From assembly GCA_031181325.1 (NCBI GenBank), contig JAPSKX010000014.1:1-49880 (forward strand): 49,880 nt of DNA. The letters are read 5' to 3'. Below the pieces are notes generated by a model. It did not search any database, had not been told where the DNA came from, and worked only from the letters and a program-made list of their open reading frames with translations. This stretch comes from Paenibacillus sp. GTDB lineage: Bacteria > Bacillota > Bacilli > Paenibacillales > YIM-B00363. The position numbers and the translations under genes were made by a program. Numbering within the stretch: the stretch's first letter is position 1; every line of letters starts with the position of its first letter. Of the stretch, positions 1 to 8,540 are shown in pieces.

Positions 1-1488
1 CGGCGCCTGCGCGACGCGCGCGAACGGCTTCGCATCCTCGTTCTCGGCAAGATCGACGGTCAATTCGCCTCCGGTAACATTATGGATGACGAGCGAAGCA
101 TCGTCCTTCTCGACGCGCAGGAACGACTCCAAGCCGCCTCCGACCTTGAGCGCCTGCAGCTCGCCGCCCCGAAGCGCCGCGTCGCTCTTCCGGTATTCGA
201 TCCATCTTTGGTAGTGGCGGAACAATGAATCGTCGTTCTCCATCGCCTCTTCCGCCGACACCGCTTCGGCGCCGTTATGCTTCGGCGTCATCCACTTCGT
301 ATTCCCCGCCTCCCCGCGATCCTTCGTCCATGGGAACGGTTCGCGAATATGCTCGTCAGGCTTGGCGCCTTGCATCCCGAGCTCCTCGCCGTAGTACAGG
401 AACGGATTGCCCGGCAGCGTAAGCAGCAGCGATGCGGCGACGCGCGCCTTCCCTTCGTCCCCGCCGAGGACGGTCATGACCCGGTTCTGGTCATGATTCG
501 CAAGGAAGATCGAATCGACGAACGCCCCGCCGGACGCCTCTTCGTATAATCCGTAGATGCGCTCGAGCCGCGAGGCGATATTGACCGGCGACTCCGACTC
601 GACCATGGAGAGCAGATTGCCCGCCAGCTCGAAGTTGAACGCGGAGTCTAACGCTCGGTCGAAATACGGCGCGACGACGGCGGGACCGTCCCACACCTCG
701 CCGATCAGCGTGACGTCCGGCTTCGCCTTCGCCATCGCCTCGCGGAACTCCTGCCACCACGCGACGTTGGCCTCGGCCGTCTCCGGCTTCTTCGCGTCGC
801 TCAACACGTCCTCGTAGATATGCTTCGCGGCGTCGAGCCGAAAGCCGTCCACGCCCATGTCCAGCCAATACGCGCCGATTCTCTTCATCTCTTCCCGGAC
901 GTCCGGATTGTCGAGGTTGAGATCCGGCATGCCGTCCCAGAATGCCCCGAGATAATGGCCGCCGTTCTTCGGATGCCACGCCTTGCCGCCGCCGGTCGCG
1001 CTCAGATCGTTCGTATTGTCGGAGGCATCGGCCCAGACGTACCAATCCCGCTTCGCCGCGCCCGGCCCGGATGCGGAATCTACGAACCACGGATGCTGTA
1101 CGCTCGTATGATTGACGACGAGGTCCATCAGCACCTTCATGCCGCGCTTCTCCGCTTCCTCGAGCAGCTTCTTCATATCGTCCAACGTACCGTACTCCGG
1201 GTCGATCGCATAATAATCCGTCACGTCGTATCCGTGATAGCTGGGCGACGCGTTCACCGGCATGAGCCAGATGCCTTCGACGCCAAGCTCTTCCAGATAG
1301 TCCAGCTTCGTTCTCACGCCGTTCAAGTCGCCGATGCCGTCGCCGTTCGTATCGTAGAACGAGCGAACGAATATTTCGTAATATACGCGCGAGGGCGGCG
1401 CTTCCGATGCGCCCGTTCCCCCGCCCGCGCAACCGACAAGAAGGGCGGCGGCAACCGCCGACGCCCCGAACGTTTTCCAACCCTTCAT
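1..1488 (-). CDS. Lipoprotein alpha-amylase, GH13 (3' end cut by window)
   Basis: Likely hydrolyses alpha-1,4-glucans on the outer face of the membrane, feeding maltodextrins to the adjacent transporter. The frame is open from ATG at 1488 to the window edge (496 codons, no stop). The N-terminus is a lipoprotein signal with lipobox LVGC (Cys20). GH13 landmarks: region I DLVVNH at about 122-127, nucleophile Asp219 in GFRLDAAKH, acid/base Glu264 in IGEVWDG, and transition-state Asp333 in NHDQNR. The ATG overlaps the TGA of the upstream permease gene (ATGA), so translation is probably coupled and this is the fourth gene of the operon. Maltogenic amylase, neopullulanase or oligo-1,6-glucosidase specificity cannot be separated from sequence reading alone. 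Confidence 0.9.
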   Translation of the reverse strand, partial: MKGWKTFGASAVAAALLVGCAGGGTGASEAPPSRVYYEIFVRSFYDTNGDGIGDLNGVRTKLDYLEELGVEGIWLMPVNASPSYHGYDVTDYYAIDPEYGTLDDMKKLLEEAEKRGMKVLMDLVVNHTSVQHPWFVDSASGPGAAKRDWYVWADASDNTNDLSATGGGKAWHPKNGGHYLGAFWDGMPDLNLDNPDVREEMKRIGAYWLDMGVDGFRLDAAKHIYEDVLSDAKKPETAEANVAWWQEFREAMAKAKPDVTLIGEVWDGPAVVAPYFDRALDSAFNFELAGNLLSMVESESPVNIASRLERIYGLYEEASGGAFVDSIFLANHDQNRVMTVLGGDEGKARVAASLLLTLPGNPFLYYGEELGMQGAKPDEHIREPFPWTKDRGEAGNTKWMTPKHNGAEAVSAEEAMENDDSLFRHYQRWIEYRKSDAALRGGELQALKVGGGLESFLRVEKDDASLVIHNVTGGELTVDLAENEDAKPFARVAQAP

Positions 1489-2333
1489 CCCTTCGTCGCC
1501 CCCGCCGTCAGCCCTTCGACCAGCAGCTTCTGCAGCGCCATGAACAGCACGGTGACCGGAACGGCCGCAAGCACCGAGCCCGCCGCGAACAAGGTAAACT
1601 CCGTGGAGGTATACGTATCGACCATCTCGACGAGGCCGACGGCCAGCGTCCACTGATCCCGCGCCTTGCTCAGAATCAGCCGCGCGAAGATGAAGTCGAC
1701 CCAAGCGCCCGCGAACGTCGTCAGCGCCACGTACGTCATGATCGGCCGCGACAACGGCAAGAAAATCGAAAAGAAAATCTTCAGATGCCCCGCCCCGTCG
1801 ATGCGCGCCGATTCCTCGAGCGCCTTCGGCAGCGTGTCGAAGTAGCCTTTGGCCACGAACATGCCGAGCGCCGCTCCGGCCGTATACACGAGAATGAGAG
1901 CCCCGTGCGTGCCGAGCAGGTTCAGCTGCATGAGAATCAGGTACGTCGCGATCATGGACATGAAGCCCGGGAACATGCCGAGAATGAGGATCGTCGTCAT
2001 CAGCGACTGCCGTCCGTAGAACCGGTACCGCGAAATCGCATACGCCGTCAGCAGCTGCACGAGCGTGCCGAGCACCATCGAGATCGTCGCGACCTTGATC
2101 GTGTTCCAATACCATTGAACGAATCGGAAGTCCCGGTCCTTCTGCTCGCGGAACAGGTCGATATAATGCTCGAGCGTCAGCTGCTTCGGAATGAGCGTCT
2201 CGCTGAACAGCGAATCCCCTACTTTAAAGGAAGACATAACGATCCATACCGTCGGATATAAGACGCAGATCGCGATGAGGATCAGCAGTACATAGCTGAA
2301 GAACAGCTTGACTCCGTTTCTGGTCTTATTCAT
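1485..2333 (-). CDS. mdxG: Maltodextrin ABC transporter permease, MalG/MdxG type
   Basis: Inner-membrane permease of a CUT1 sugar transporter, 282 residues with about six membrane segments. The first is near residues 12-33, and the EAA loop that docks the ATPase lies at about 171-195 (ALEESARIDGAGHLKIF). It overlaps the upstream permease gene by four bases (ATGA) and the downstream amylase by four bases, so the cluster is one transcript. No ATPase gene is present nearby. In Bacillus-type genomes a shared MsmX-like ATPase encoded elsewhere energises several sugar transporters, and that is the likely situation here. Substrate is inferred from the amylase and the LacI-type regulator. Confidence 0.92.
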   Translation of the reverse strand: MNKTRNGVKLFFSYVLLILIAICVLYPTVWIVMSSFKVGDSLFSETLIPKQLTLEHYIDLFREQKDRDFRFVQWYWNTIKVATISMVLGTLVQLLTAYAISRYRFYGRQSLMTTILILGMFPGFMSMIATYLILMQLNLLGTHGALILVYTAGAALGMFVAKGYFDTLPKALEESARIDGAGHLKIFFSIFLPLSRPIMTYVALTTFAGAWVDFIFARLILSKARDQWTLAVGLVEMVDTYTSTEFTLFAAGSVLAAVPVTVLFMALQKLLVEGLTAGATKG

Positions 2334-3691
2334 TGCAGAATATCCTCCTCTTTGAACGACCGCGTACGTCGGAAATTAAGGATCGAGAAGGAGGCGATGA
2401 AGATGAAGATCAGGATGCCGACGGCCGAAGCGACGTTGTAAATCTGATTGTCGAGGGTCAGCTTATACAGCCAAGTGACGAGCAAGTCGGTCGTCCCGGC
2501 GAACGCGTACTCCCCGGTCTTCGGGTCGCCCTTCGTCAGCAGGTAGATGACGTTAAAGTTGTTGATGTTGCCCGCGAACTGCATGATGAGCAGCGGCGCC
2601 GTCGCGAACAAGACGTACGGCATCGTAATGTTGCGGAACTTCTGGAACGCCGACGCCCCGTCCACCTCCGCCGCTTCGTACAAGTCCTTCGGAATCGCGG
2701 TCAGGATGCCGAGCACGAGCACCATCGACACCGGCACGCCGATCCACATGTTGACGGCGACGATCGTCACCTTCGCCCAGAACGGATGAATGAGCCACGG
2801 CAGTCCCTCAAGACCGAGCATGCGGAAATATTGATTGATCGGACCGAGCTGGGAGTTGAATAGGTTCTTCATGATAAGCAGCGAGATGAATTGCGGGATC
2901 GCATACGGAATGATGAACAGGGTGCGCCACATCCCCTTGAACCGGATCCCCTTCTGCTGAATGAGCATCGCGACGAAGATGCCGCCGAAATAACAAGTCA
3001 CCGTCGCCACGATCGCCCATACGACCGTCCAGGCGAGGACGTTCCAGAACGTATACGCCCATTGCGAATACACGAGCAAGTTGGAAAACGTTCCGAACCC
3101 GACCCAATCGACGAGATTTTTTTGCGGGATATGGTTCGGCGCGGAATAGTTCGTGAACGCGATCAGAATCATGAAGATGATCGGCAGGATCGTAAAGAAC
3201 AAGACGCCGAGCCCCGGAAGCGTGAGCAGCAAATACGGGAAGCTCTTCTCTTGCATGCCGCGGATCGATTGTCCGAAGTTCGGCACCGGCTTGCCTTGAT
3301 CCCGAAGCTTCCCGTTGCGGTGCGCGTCGCGAACGTTGAGATACCAAATAAACAAAAATATCAAGAACGTGATCAAGGCGACCAGTCCGTAAATCATCAA
3401 GAAAATCGAGTGGTCGCCAGGCAGCAGCACCGTGAGACCCTGCGCGTTCTTGCCGAAGCCTGCGGCTTTATCTCCAAGCGTAATCAATCCGCGAATATTC
3501 TTTGGGAACAAGACGAAGGTGTACAGTAAACCTACAATATATACTAGGAAAAACACGAGGCCTTTCGCGTATTGCTTGTTATACCACTGCCCTAATCCCA
3601 TGACGAAAAGCGAAAGAACGGCGGCCGTTCTCGCGAACGACGTCGTGCCGCCGGATGCCGATCCGACGTTCGGCGCGCTTCGCTGCTTCAT
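2330..3691 (-). CDS. mdxF: Maltodextrin ABC transporter permease, MalF/MdxF type
   Basis: Partner permease of the CUT1 transporter, 453 residues. As usual for MalF, it has an extended N-terminal part with extra membrane segments (hydrophobic stretches near 25-60 and 95-115) before the core transmembrane domain. The EAA loop is at about 337-357 (LYEAAEVDGASAFQKF). The start is ATG with GAAGGGG upstream. The last four bases overlap the mdxG start. An 80-bp gap containing a perfect 14-bp hairpin separates it from the binding-protein gene upstream, a common device for making more binding protein than permease. Confidence 0.92.
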   Translation of the reverse strand: MKQRSAPNVGSASGGTTSFARTAAVLSLFVMGLGQWYNKQYAKGLVFFLVYIVGLLYTFVLFPKNIRGLITLGDKAAGFGKNAQGLTVLLPGDHSIFLMIYGLVALITFLIFLFIWYLNVRDAHRNGKLRDQGKPVPNFGQSIRGMQEKSFPYLLLTLPGLGVLFFTILPIIFMILIAFTNYSAPNHIPQKNLVDWVGFGTFSNLLVYSQWAYTFWNVLAWTVVWAIVATVTCYFGGIFVAMLIQQKGIRFKGMWRTLFIIPYAIPQFISLLIMKNLFNSQLGPINQYFRMLGLEGLPWLIHPFWAKVTIVAVNMWIGVPVSMVLVLGILTAIPKDLYEAAEVDGASAFQKFRNITMPYVLFATAPLLIMQFAGNINNFNVIYLLTKGDPKTGEYAFAGTTDLLVTWLYKLTLDNQIYNVASAVGILIFIFIASFSILNFRRTRSFKEEDILQ

Positions 3692-3723
3692 GATCTATCA
3701 GCCCCTTCGGTTCATACGATTGG

Positions 3724-3756
3724 AAATCACCCGCCGGCCAACCCGGCGGGTGATTT
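3724..3756 (-). terminator. Intercistronic stem-loop between mdxE and mdxF
   Basis: Two 14-base arms (3724-3737 and 3743-3756) are perfectly complementary around a 5-base loop. The stem is GC-rich in the middle and ends in AAAT/ATTT. No long T-run follows on the minus strand, so full termination is unlikely. Partial attenuation or protection of the mdxE message from 3' decay fits better. The structure itself is seen directly; its role is inferred from similar sites after binding-protein genes. Confidence 0.7.
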
Positions 3757-3771
3757 CGCGTTGCTTGTTTT

Positions 3772-5136
3772 CTATTGCGCGGTCGCCGCCAAATCCTTCA
3801 TTTGCTTTACCATGTTGTCGAGCGCCGTCTTCGGGTCCGCGTTGTCGTTCCAAATGGAGGCGAGCGCCGGGTCTATCGTCGTCCAGTAGTTCGCCATCTC
3901 CGGAATCGAAGGCATCGGCACGGAGTTTTCGAACTGCTTGAGGAACGTCGCCGTGAATTCGTCCGCCTGAATATCCGGATCGTCCGCAAGCGCCTTCGCC
4001 GCCGGCAGTACGCCGGTCATTTGATAATTCTTCTTCTGGAACTCCGGAGAGGAAGCCATCTGCGCGAAGAGACGAGCGGCGATCGGGAATTTCGAATTCG
4101 CGTTGACGAAGTAAGCTTTCACGCCGGAGAACGGCTTCATCGGCTGACCGTTCGGCAGCGTCGGATACGTCGTCAAGCCGAGGTTCGGAACGATGCTCTT
4201 GAACGATTCTTTATCCCACGGACCGCTGGTATTCATCGCGAGCTTGCCTTGCTCGAACAAGCTCTTGCGCACGTCGTCCGTAATGTCGCCCGTCTTGAAC
4301 GGAAGAATTTGATTCAGCGTCTGGTAGAACTTACCCGCTTCGACCGCCGCTTCCGTATTCATGCCGATGTCGTTCGGGTCCGTACCGTTCGCCCCGAACA
4401 CGTACGCGCCGTAGCCGCCGAAGAAGCCGAAGCTCCAGTAACCGTTACCCGCCGGCCACATGTACGCATATTTATTTTCCGCCGGATTGTTGAACGTCTT
4501 CGCGAATTCGACGACGCCGTTCCAGTCCGTCGGCGCTTCGGGAAGCAAATCTTTGTTGTAGTACACGGCCGTCGTCTCGACGGAATACGGATAGCCGTAC
4601 AGCATGCCGTCGACCGTGACCGCGCTGAGCGCCGTCTCGGACATCTGCGCTCTCGTATCCGCTTCGAATACGTCGTTCGGCAGAATGACGCCAGCCGCGA
4701 CGGCCGAACCCGTACGGTCGTGTACCGCCGCGAATACGTCCGCGCCGACGCCCGCAGGACCGTCCGTAATCATTTGCGCAACCGATTTATCCGGCCCTAC
4801 GTCCGCCCACTCGACGTCTACGCCGTATTTTTCCTTGAACGCTTTCGCGACTTCCTCGATGAACGCCTTCTGATCGGCGGACTCCCACACGAGCAGCTTC
4901 GCGCCTTCTTCGGGCTTCAGCTCTCCCGTATCCGCCGGCTGCTCCGCAGGCGTCTCCGCCGCGGGAGTTTGATCCGCTGGCGCTTCGTCCGTCGTGCCCG
5001 CGTTGCCGCCGCCGCACGCCGAAACCGCCAATGCCAACACCAGGGACGAAGTCATGACGTACCAAGGTTTTTTCATTTTCATTCGATAGTCGACCCGCTT
5101 TCTTAGAAAATTGTGATTGCGCAAACGGTTGTTCAC
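3772..5136 (-). CDS. mdxE: Maltodextrin-binding lipoprotein, MalE/MdxE type
   Basis: Extracellular solute-binding protein (family 1), 454 residues, lipid-anchored through Cys41 (lipobox around AVSAC), followed by an acidic Pro/Thr/Ala-rich linker and then the binding fold. Start choice: GTG at 5136 has AAGGAAGGG seven bases upstream, which is excellent. It gives an unusually long, basic n-region of about 27 residues before the hydrophobic core. ATGs at 5082 and 5076 would give a conventional signal peptide but have only weak upstream sites. It is the first gene of the operon, divergent from the LacI-type regulator. Specificity for maltodextrin is inferred from context and family resemblance. 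Confidence 0.9.
   Translation of the reverse strand: MNNRLRNHNFLRKRVDYRMKMKKPWYVMTSSLVLALAVSACGGGNAGTTDEAPADQTPAAETPAEQPADTGELKPEEGAKLLVWESADQKAFIEEVAKAFKEKYGVDVEWADVGPDKSVAQMITDGPAGVGADVFAAVHDRTGSAVAAGVILPNDVFEADTRAQMSETALSAVTVDGMLYGYPYSVETTAVYYNKDLLPEAPTDWNGVVEFAKTFNNPAENKYAYMWPAGNGYWSFGFFGGYGAYVFGANGTDPNDIGMNTEAAVEAGKFYQTLNQILPFKTGDITDDVRKSLFEQGKLAMNTSGPWDKESFKSIVPNLGLTTYPTLPNGQPMKPFSGVKAYFVNANSKFPIAARLFAQMASSPEFQKKNYQMTGVLPAAKALADDPDIQADEFTATFLKQFENSVPMPSIPEMANYWTTIDPALASIWNDNADPKTALDNMVKQMKDLAATAQ
5123..5130 (+). promoter_or_regulatory. LacI-type operator-like core 1 (AAACGGTT)
   Basis: First of five AAACGNTT cores between and around the divergent start sites. It falls inside the first codons of mdxE if the GTG start is used, or just upstream if a later ATG is used. 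LacI/CcpA-family proteins bind TGNAANCGNTNNCA-like sites, and this copy matches only the central part. Confidence 0.35.
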
Positions 5137-5171
5137 TTTATTTCCCTTCCTTACAACGACGCTTGGTGTTC

Positions 5172-5179
5172 AATCGTTT
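5172..5179 (-). promoter_or_regulatory. LacI-type operator-like core 2 (AAACGATT on minus strand)
   Basis: On the minus strand the extended site reads TGAAAACGATTGAA, matching TGNAANCGNW. It lies in the predicted mdxE leader, downstream of the TATAAT box, where a bound repressor would block elongation. Confidence 0.5.
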
Positions 5180-5204
5180 TCACACCGTCTCGAAGGAAAT
5201 ATGT

Positions 5205-5212
5205 AAACGCTT
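5205..5212 (+). promoter_or_regulatory. LacI-type operator-like core 3 (AAACGCTT)
   Basis: The extended site TGTAAACGCTTTAT matches the LacI/CcpA-type core TGNAANCGNW. It is near the predicted mdxE transcription start and could equally be a catabolite-response element for CcpA. Confidence 0.45.
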
Positions 5213-5232
5213 TATGCCGGTTTGCTTTTCTG

Positions 5233-5261
5233 ATTATAGCCCATTTAGTAAATCGTTTGCA
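5233..5261 (-). promoter_or_regulatory. Probable mdxE operon promoter
   Basis: A perfect minus-strand TATAAT occupies 5233-5238. Seventeen bases upstream the -35 position (5256-5261) reads TGCAAA, a poor match. A weak -35 with an operator core on top of it (5251-5258) is typical of a regulated promoter. The leader to the GTG start would be about 90 bases. Confidence 0.5.
5251..5258 (-). promoter_or_regulatory. LacI-type operator-like core 4 overlapping the mdxE -35
   Basis: On the minus strand the extended site is TGCAAACGATTTAC, matching TGNAANCGNWNN. Its overlap with the -35 region of the TATAAT promoter makes it the strongest candidate for a repression site. Confidence 0.55.
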
Positions 5262-5424
5262 CACATTGAATTCGGCCATTTCTACCCGATATTTAGCAAA
5301 TTCCTTGTTCATCGACGATTATCCCCCGATTTCCTCTTGTTTCCCCCCTTTTCAATTCGAATTCATCATTACTTTACCCCGTTTACAATCATTTCGTTCT
5401 GATGTAACATGAAGCATAGTATGA

Positions 5425-5432
5425 AAACGATT
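5425..5432 (+). promoter_or_regulatory. LacI-type operator-like core 5 upstream of the regulator gene
   Basis: TGAAAACGATTGCG on the plus strand is the best match to the consensus among the five cores. It sits about 36 bases before the regulator's ATG, in the place expected for autoregulation. The rest of the 5137-5467 gap is AT-rich and holds no convincing gene. Confidence 0.5.
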
Positions 5433-5467
5433 GCGCAGCCATTTAATACCTCTAGGAGTTGGTCTTT

Positions 5468-6490
5468 ATGACCGTCACGATTAAAGACGTCGCGAAACGA
5501 GCGGGGGTATCCCCTTCAACCGTTTCCCGCGTCATTTCCAATCACCCGCGCATTAGCGAAGAAACGTCGACCCGGGTGCGCAAAGTAATGAAAGAGATCG
5601 GGTACCACCCGAATATGATGGCTAAGAGCCTTGTGTCCCGAACGACAAGCACGATTGCCGTCATCCTTCCTCGTCCCGCGGACGAGCTGTTCCAGAACTT
5701 GTTCTTCTCGGAAGTCATTCGCGGCATTGTCACGCAATCGACCCGATCCGGATACGATCTCTTGATGGCGACCGGCACGACCGAGCGCGAGGAGCTCGAG
5801 ACCGTCACGCGGCTCGTCCGCGGCCGTCGCGTGGACGGCATTCTGCTGTTGTACTCGCGTGCGAACGATCCCGTCGTCGCGATGCTGAAAGAGGCGGACT
5901 TTCCCTTCGCCATCATCGGCCGCAACGAAGAGTATCCCGATATATTGACGATCGACAACGACAATGTTCAAGCGTCCTACGACGCGACGCGCCACCTTAT
6001 TTCCCAAGGACACGAACGAATCGGCTTCGTCAGCGGTCCGCCGAACCTTATCGTGTCTCGGGACCGTCTAGCCGGATATACGAAGGCGATGCGGGAAGCC
6101 GGCCTGGCGCTTCGCCCCGACTGGATCGTCGAAGGCGAGTTTCTTCAAGAGAGCGGATACCGCGCGATGTCGCTACTGATGGGCTTGCCGGAGCGGCCGA
6201 CCGCCCTCGTCGTCATCGACGACGTCGTGACGTTCGGCATCGTTCGCGGGCTCGTCGAGCTCGGTTACAGCGTACCGAAGGACCTAAGCCTCGTCAGCTT
6301 CAACAACATCGTCTTCTCGGAGCTCGCGACGCCTCCGATCACCTCGATCGATATCGGAATTTACCAGTTAGGATATACCGCTTCCCAAGAATTGATTCGT
6401 TCGATCCAACCCGACCAGACGGCCCATGCGATCCGTCACATCATTCCGCACCGGCTCGTGGTGCGGGAATCGTCGCTACGAAGATCATAA
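5468..6490 (+). CDS. LacI family transcriptional regulator of the maltodextrin locus
   Basis: 340-residue DNA-binding regulator. Residues 1-25 form the LacI helix-turn-helix (TIKDVAKRAGVSPSTVSRVI), followed by a hinge ending near residue 60 and a periplasmic-binding-protein-like sugar sensor domain ending with the typical SIDIGIYQLG and RLVVRESS segments. Start: the ATG at 5468 has AGGAG nine bases upstream. A TTG three codons earlier lies within that ribosome site and is rejected. It is divergent from mdxE-mdxF-mdxG-amylase and is probably their maltodextrin-responsive repressor, consistent with the operator-like cores between them. Target and ligand are inferred from position. Confidence 0.92.
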   Translation: MTVTIKDVAKRAGVSPSTVSRVISNHPRISEETSTRVRKVMKEIGYHPNMMAKSLVSRTTSTIAVILPRPADELFQNLFFSEVIRGIVTQSTRSGYDLLMATGTTEREELETVTRLVRGRRVDGILLLYSRANDPVVAMLKEADFPFAIIGRNEEYPDILTIDNDNVQASYDATRHLISQGHERIGFVSGPPNLIVSRDRLAGYTKAMREAGLALRPDWIVEGEFLQESGYRAMSLLMGLPERPTALVVIDDVVTFGIVRGLVELGYSVPKDLSLVSFNNIVFSELATPPITSIDIGIYQLGYTASQELIRSIQPDQTAHAIRHIIPHRLVVRESSLRRS

Positions 6491-6530
6491 GAAAGCAATC
6501 CTGCAAGCGACATCGCTTGGTGGAAATATT

Positions 6531-6570
6531 AGGGGGATTTAGCCGTTGGTCCGGCAAATCCCCCTTCTTA
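6531..6570 (+). terminator. Terminator-like hairpin after the LacI-type gene
   Basis: Arms AGGGGGATTT (6531-6540) and AAATCCCCCT (6556-6565) extend by GCCG/CGGC past a bulged A, giving a stem of about 14 bp with a 6-base loop. The tail is only TCTTA. It closes the regulator gene just before the promoter of the next gene. Confidence 0.65.
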
Positions 6571-6576
6571 TGTCCG

Positions 6577-6604
6577 TTGCAATTCGAACGCAGTCCGATA
6601 TAAT
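6577..6604 (+). promoter_or_regulatory. Sigma-A type promoter of the LtaS-family gene
   Basis: TTGCAA (6577-6582), a 16-base spacer, and a perfect TATAAT (6599-6604). The predicted transcript starts near 6611, giving a leader of about 50 bases before the ATG at 6661. Confidence 0.7.
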
Positions 6605-6660
6605 GGAAACATTGTTCATCCATCGTGCGTTATATAGAAAGAGTGGGGTGATCTTTCACG

Positions 6661-8526
6661 ATGAGACGATTGTTTTCGTATGCGTCGACGCCTTTCGTCG
6701 CGTTCACGCTCGTATTGGTCTTGAAATATTACGGTCTTCAATTTTTTGTATTCGACAATTTGAATCCGCTGGATTGCCTGAAGGTCGCGCTGCCTTCGCT
6801 CCTGCTGTTCACGCTCCCGATCGAGCTGTTGATCCGGAACGAACGCAGGAAGCTGCTCGCCTTCTTCGTCTTGAACGCGATCCTGTCGGCGGCCATGGTG
6901 TCCGTCGTCGTCTACTTCCGTCAATTCGGCATCGTCGTGACGTATCACGCGTTCATGCAGGCGCATCAAGTGTTGGACGTCAGCGACAGCATCTTGGACT
7001 TGCTGCAGCCGCTCTACTTGTTGTATTTTGCGGACATAGCGCTGTATTTGGTTATGCGCTTGTTCCGCTCCGCCCCGAAATTCAAAGTCGTCCGGACGAA
7101 CGGCAAGGCGCTGGCCGGCCTGTGGGGCGTGTCCGCCGCCGCGCTGGCGGCGTACGGCATAATGTACGGTTCGCTGCTCAACGAGCTGAAGCAGGCGGAG
7201 CGAATGGGGTTAGTGAGCTATGAGCTTCACACGATCTTCACGGGCGTCGCGAACGCCAAGGCCAACCCCGCGGCGAGCGCGGAGCCGATCACGCCGGACG
7301 CGGTGCGCTCCGTGAAGAACGTCGACCTGCCCGAGAGCCCGTACGGCTTCGGCGCGGCCGAGAACCGCAACTTGATCGTCGTGCAGCTGGAATCGTTCCA
7401 GAACTTCCTGGTCGGCCTCACCGTAGGCGGACAAGAAATTACGCCGGTATTGAACGATTTGATCGAAGAGAGCTATTATTTTTCCAACGTATACCAATCG
7501 ATAGGCCAGGGCAATACGTCCGATGCGGAGTTTATCGTCAACACCGGCTTCTATCCGCCCGCGCAGCAAGCCGCCTCCCAAGCGTACGGCAGCAAGGAAA
7601 TTCCGAGCCTGCCTCGCTTGCTCTCGAGCCGCGGCTACGAAACCTTCACGCTGCATACGAACGAGGTGAAGTTCTGGAATCGAATCCAGATGTATCCCGC
7701 GCTCGGCTTCGATCGGTACTACGACATGGAATACTTCGGCCAAGACGATATCATCGCCTTCGGGCCTTCCGACGAAGTATTATACGATAAGACGCTCCCG
7801 ATCTTCACCGACTTGCATCGCGAGAATAAGCCGTTTTACGCGCATGTAATCGCCCAGAGCTCCCACCACCCCTTCATCCCGCCGGAAACGAAGGAGATGC
7901 TCCCTCTTCCGGAGGAATGGGAAGGAACGGACATCGGCAACTATCTCAAGATGGCGAATTACTCGGACCGCGCGCTCGGCGAATTCATCGATGCGCTTAA
8001 GGCGCAAGGCATCTGGGATCGTTCGATGCTAGTCGTCTACGGCGACCACTTCGGCGTATCGGCCCATTCCTTAAAGGAAGACGATCGGACGCTGCTGGAG
8101 GCCGCGCTCGGGCATGAATACGATCCGCGTACCGTTCATAACATCCCGTATATCGTCACCGTGCCCGGCTTTACCGACGAAGGCTTCGTCAGCGAGAAGC
8201 TCGGCGGACAGATCGACTTTATGGCGACCGCCGCCAACCTGCTTGGAGTCTCTCTCGCGAGCCACGTTCAATTCGGGCAAGACCTGTTGAATTCGACGGA
8301 CAATATCTTGGGCAGCCGCTTCTACCTTCCGACCGGCTCGTTCTTCAACGACGAAATTATGTACATCTCCGGAGAGACGTTCGGCGAAGGCACCGTCATT
8401 CCGTTATCGGTATCGGATCCCGCGCTCGAAGCGGACCCGATGCTGTACAAGGACGATTTCGTGCGAATCATGAGGCTGCTGCAAATGAACGACGCTTACC
8501 TCGAAGCGCTGCCGGAACGATATTAA
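6661..8526 (+). CDS. LtaS-family phosphoglycerol transferase / sulfatase-fold membrane enzyme
   Basis: 621-residue polytopic enzyme of the lipoteichoic acid synthase family, which moves glycerol phosphate from phosphatidylglycerol onto a surface polymer outside the cell. About five N-terminal membrane helices (roughly 10-32, 40-58, 65-86, 112-134, 152-170) precede an extracellular sulfatase-fold domain from about 235. Family residues are visible: Glu244 (VVQLESFQ), catalytic Thr286 (GQGNTSDAEF), the FWNR motif at 338-341, and the metal pair Asp462-His463 (YGDHFG). All catalytic positions known for LtaS appear intact. Synthase, primase and related YfnI/YqgS roles cannot be told apart here. It has its own promoter and ends at a shared bidirectional terminator. 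Confidence 0.9.
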   Translation: MRRLFSYASTPFVAFTLVLVLKYYGLQFFVFDNLNPLDCLKVALPSLLLFTLPIELLIRNERRKLLAFFVLNAILSAAMVSVVVYFRQFGIVVTYHAFMQAHQVLDVSDSILDLLQPLYLLYFADIALYLVMRLFRSAPKFKVVRTNGKALAGLWGVSAAALAAYGIMYGSLLNELKQAERMGLVSYELHTIFTGVANAKANPAASAEPITPDAVRSVKNVDLPESPYGFGAAENRNLIVVQLESFQNFLVGLTVGGQEITPVLNDLIEESYYFSNVYQSIGQGNTSDAEFIVNTGFYPPAQQAASQAYGSKEIPSLPRLLSSRGYETFTLHTNEVKFWNRIQMYPALGFDRYYDMEYFGQDDIIAFGPSDEVLYDKTLPIFTDLHRENKPFYAHVIAQSSHHPFIPPETKEMLPLPEEWEGTDIGNYLKMANYSDRALGEFIDALKAQGIWDRSMLVVYGDHFGVSAHSLKEDDRTLLEAALGHEYDPRTVHNIPYIVTVPGFTDEGFVSEKLGGQIDFMATAANLLGVSLASHVQFGQDLLNSTDNILGSRFYLPTGSFFNDEIMYISGETFGEGTVIPLSVSDPALEADPMLYKDDFVRIMRLLQMNDAYLEALPERY

Positions 8527-8540
8527 CGAGATCGAAATGA

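Noticed and set aside
491..1480. Long minus-strand frame rich in Arg/Gly across the amylase region
   Set aside because: It is out of frame with the GH13 catalytic motifs and has a composition typical of a shadow frame in GC-rich DNA.
5113..5412. Plus-strand frames of 79-99 codons in the lacI-mdxE gap
   Set aside because: No ribosome site, and they cross the mdxE promoter and operator cores.
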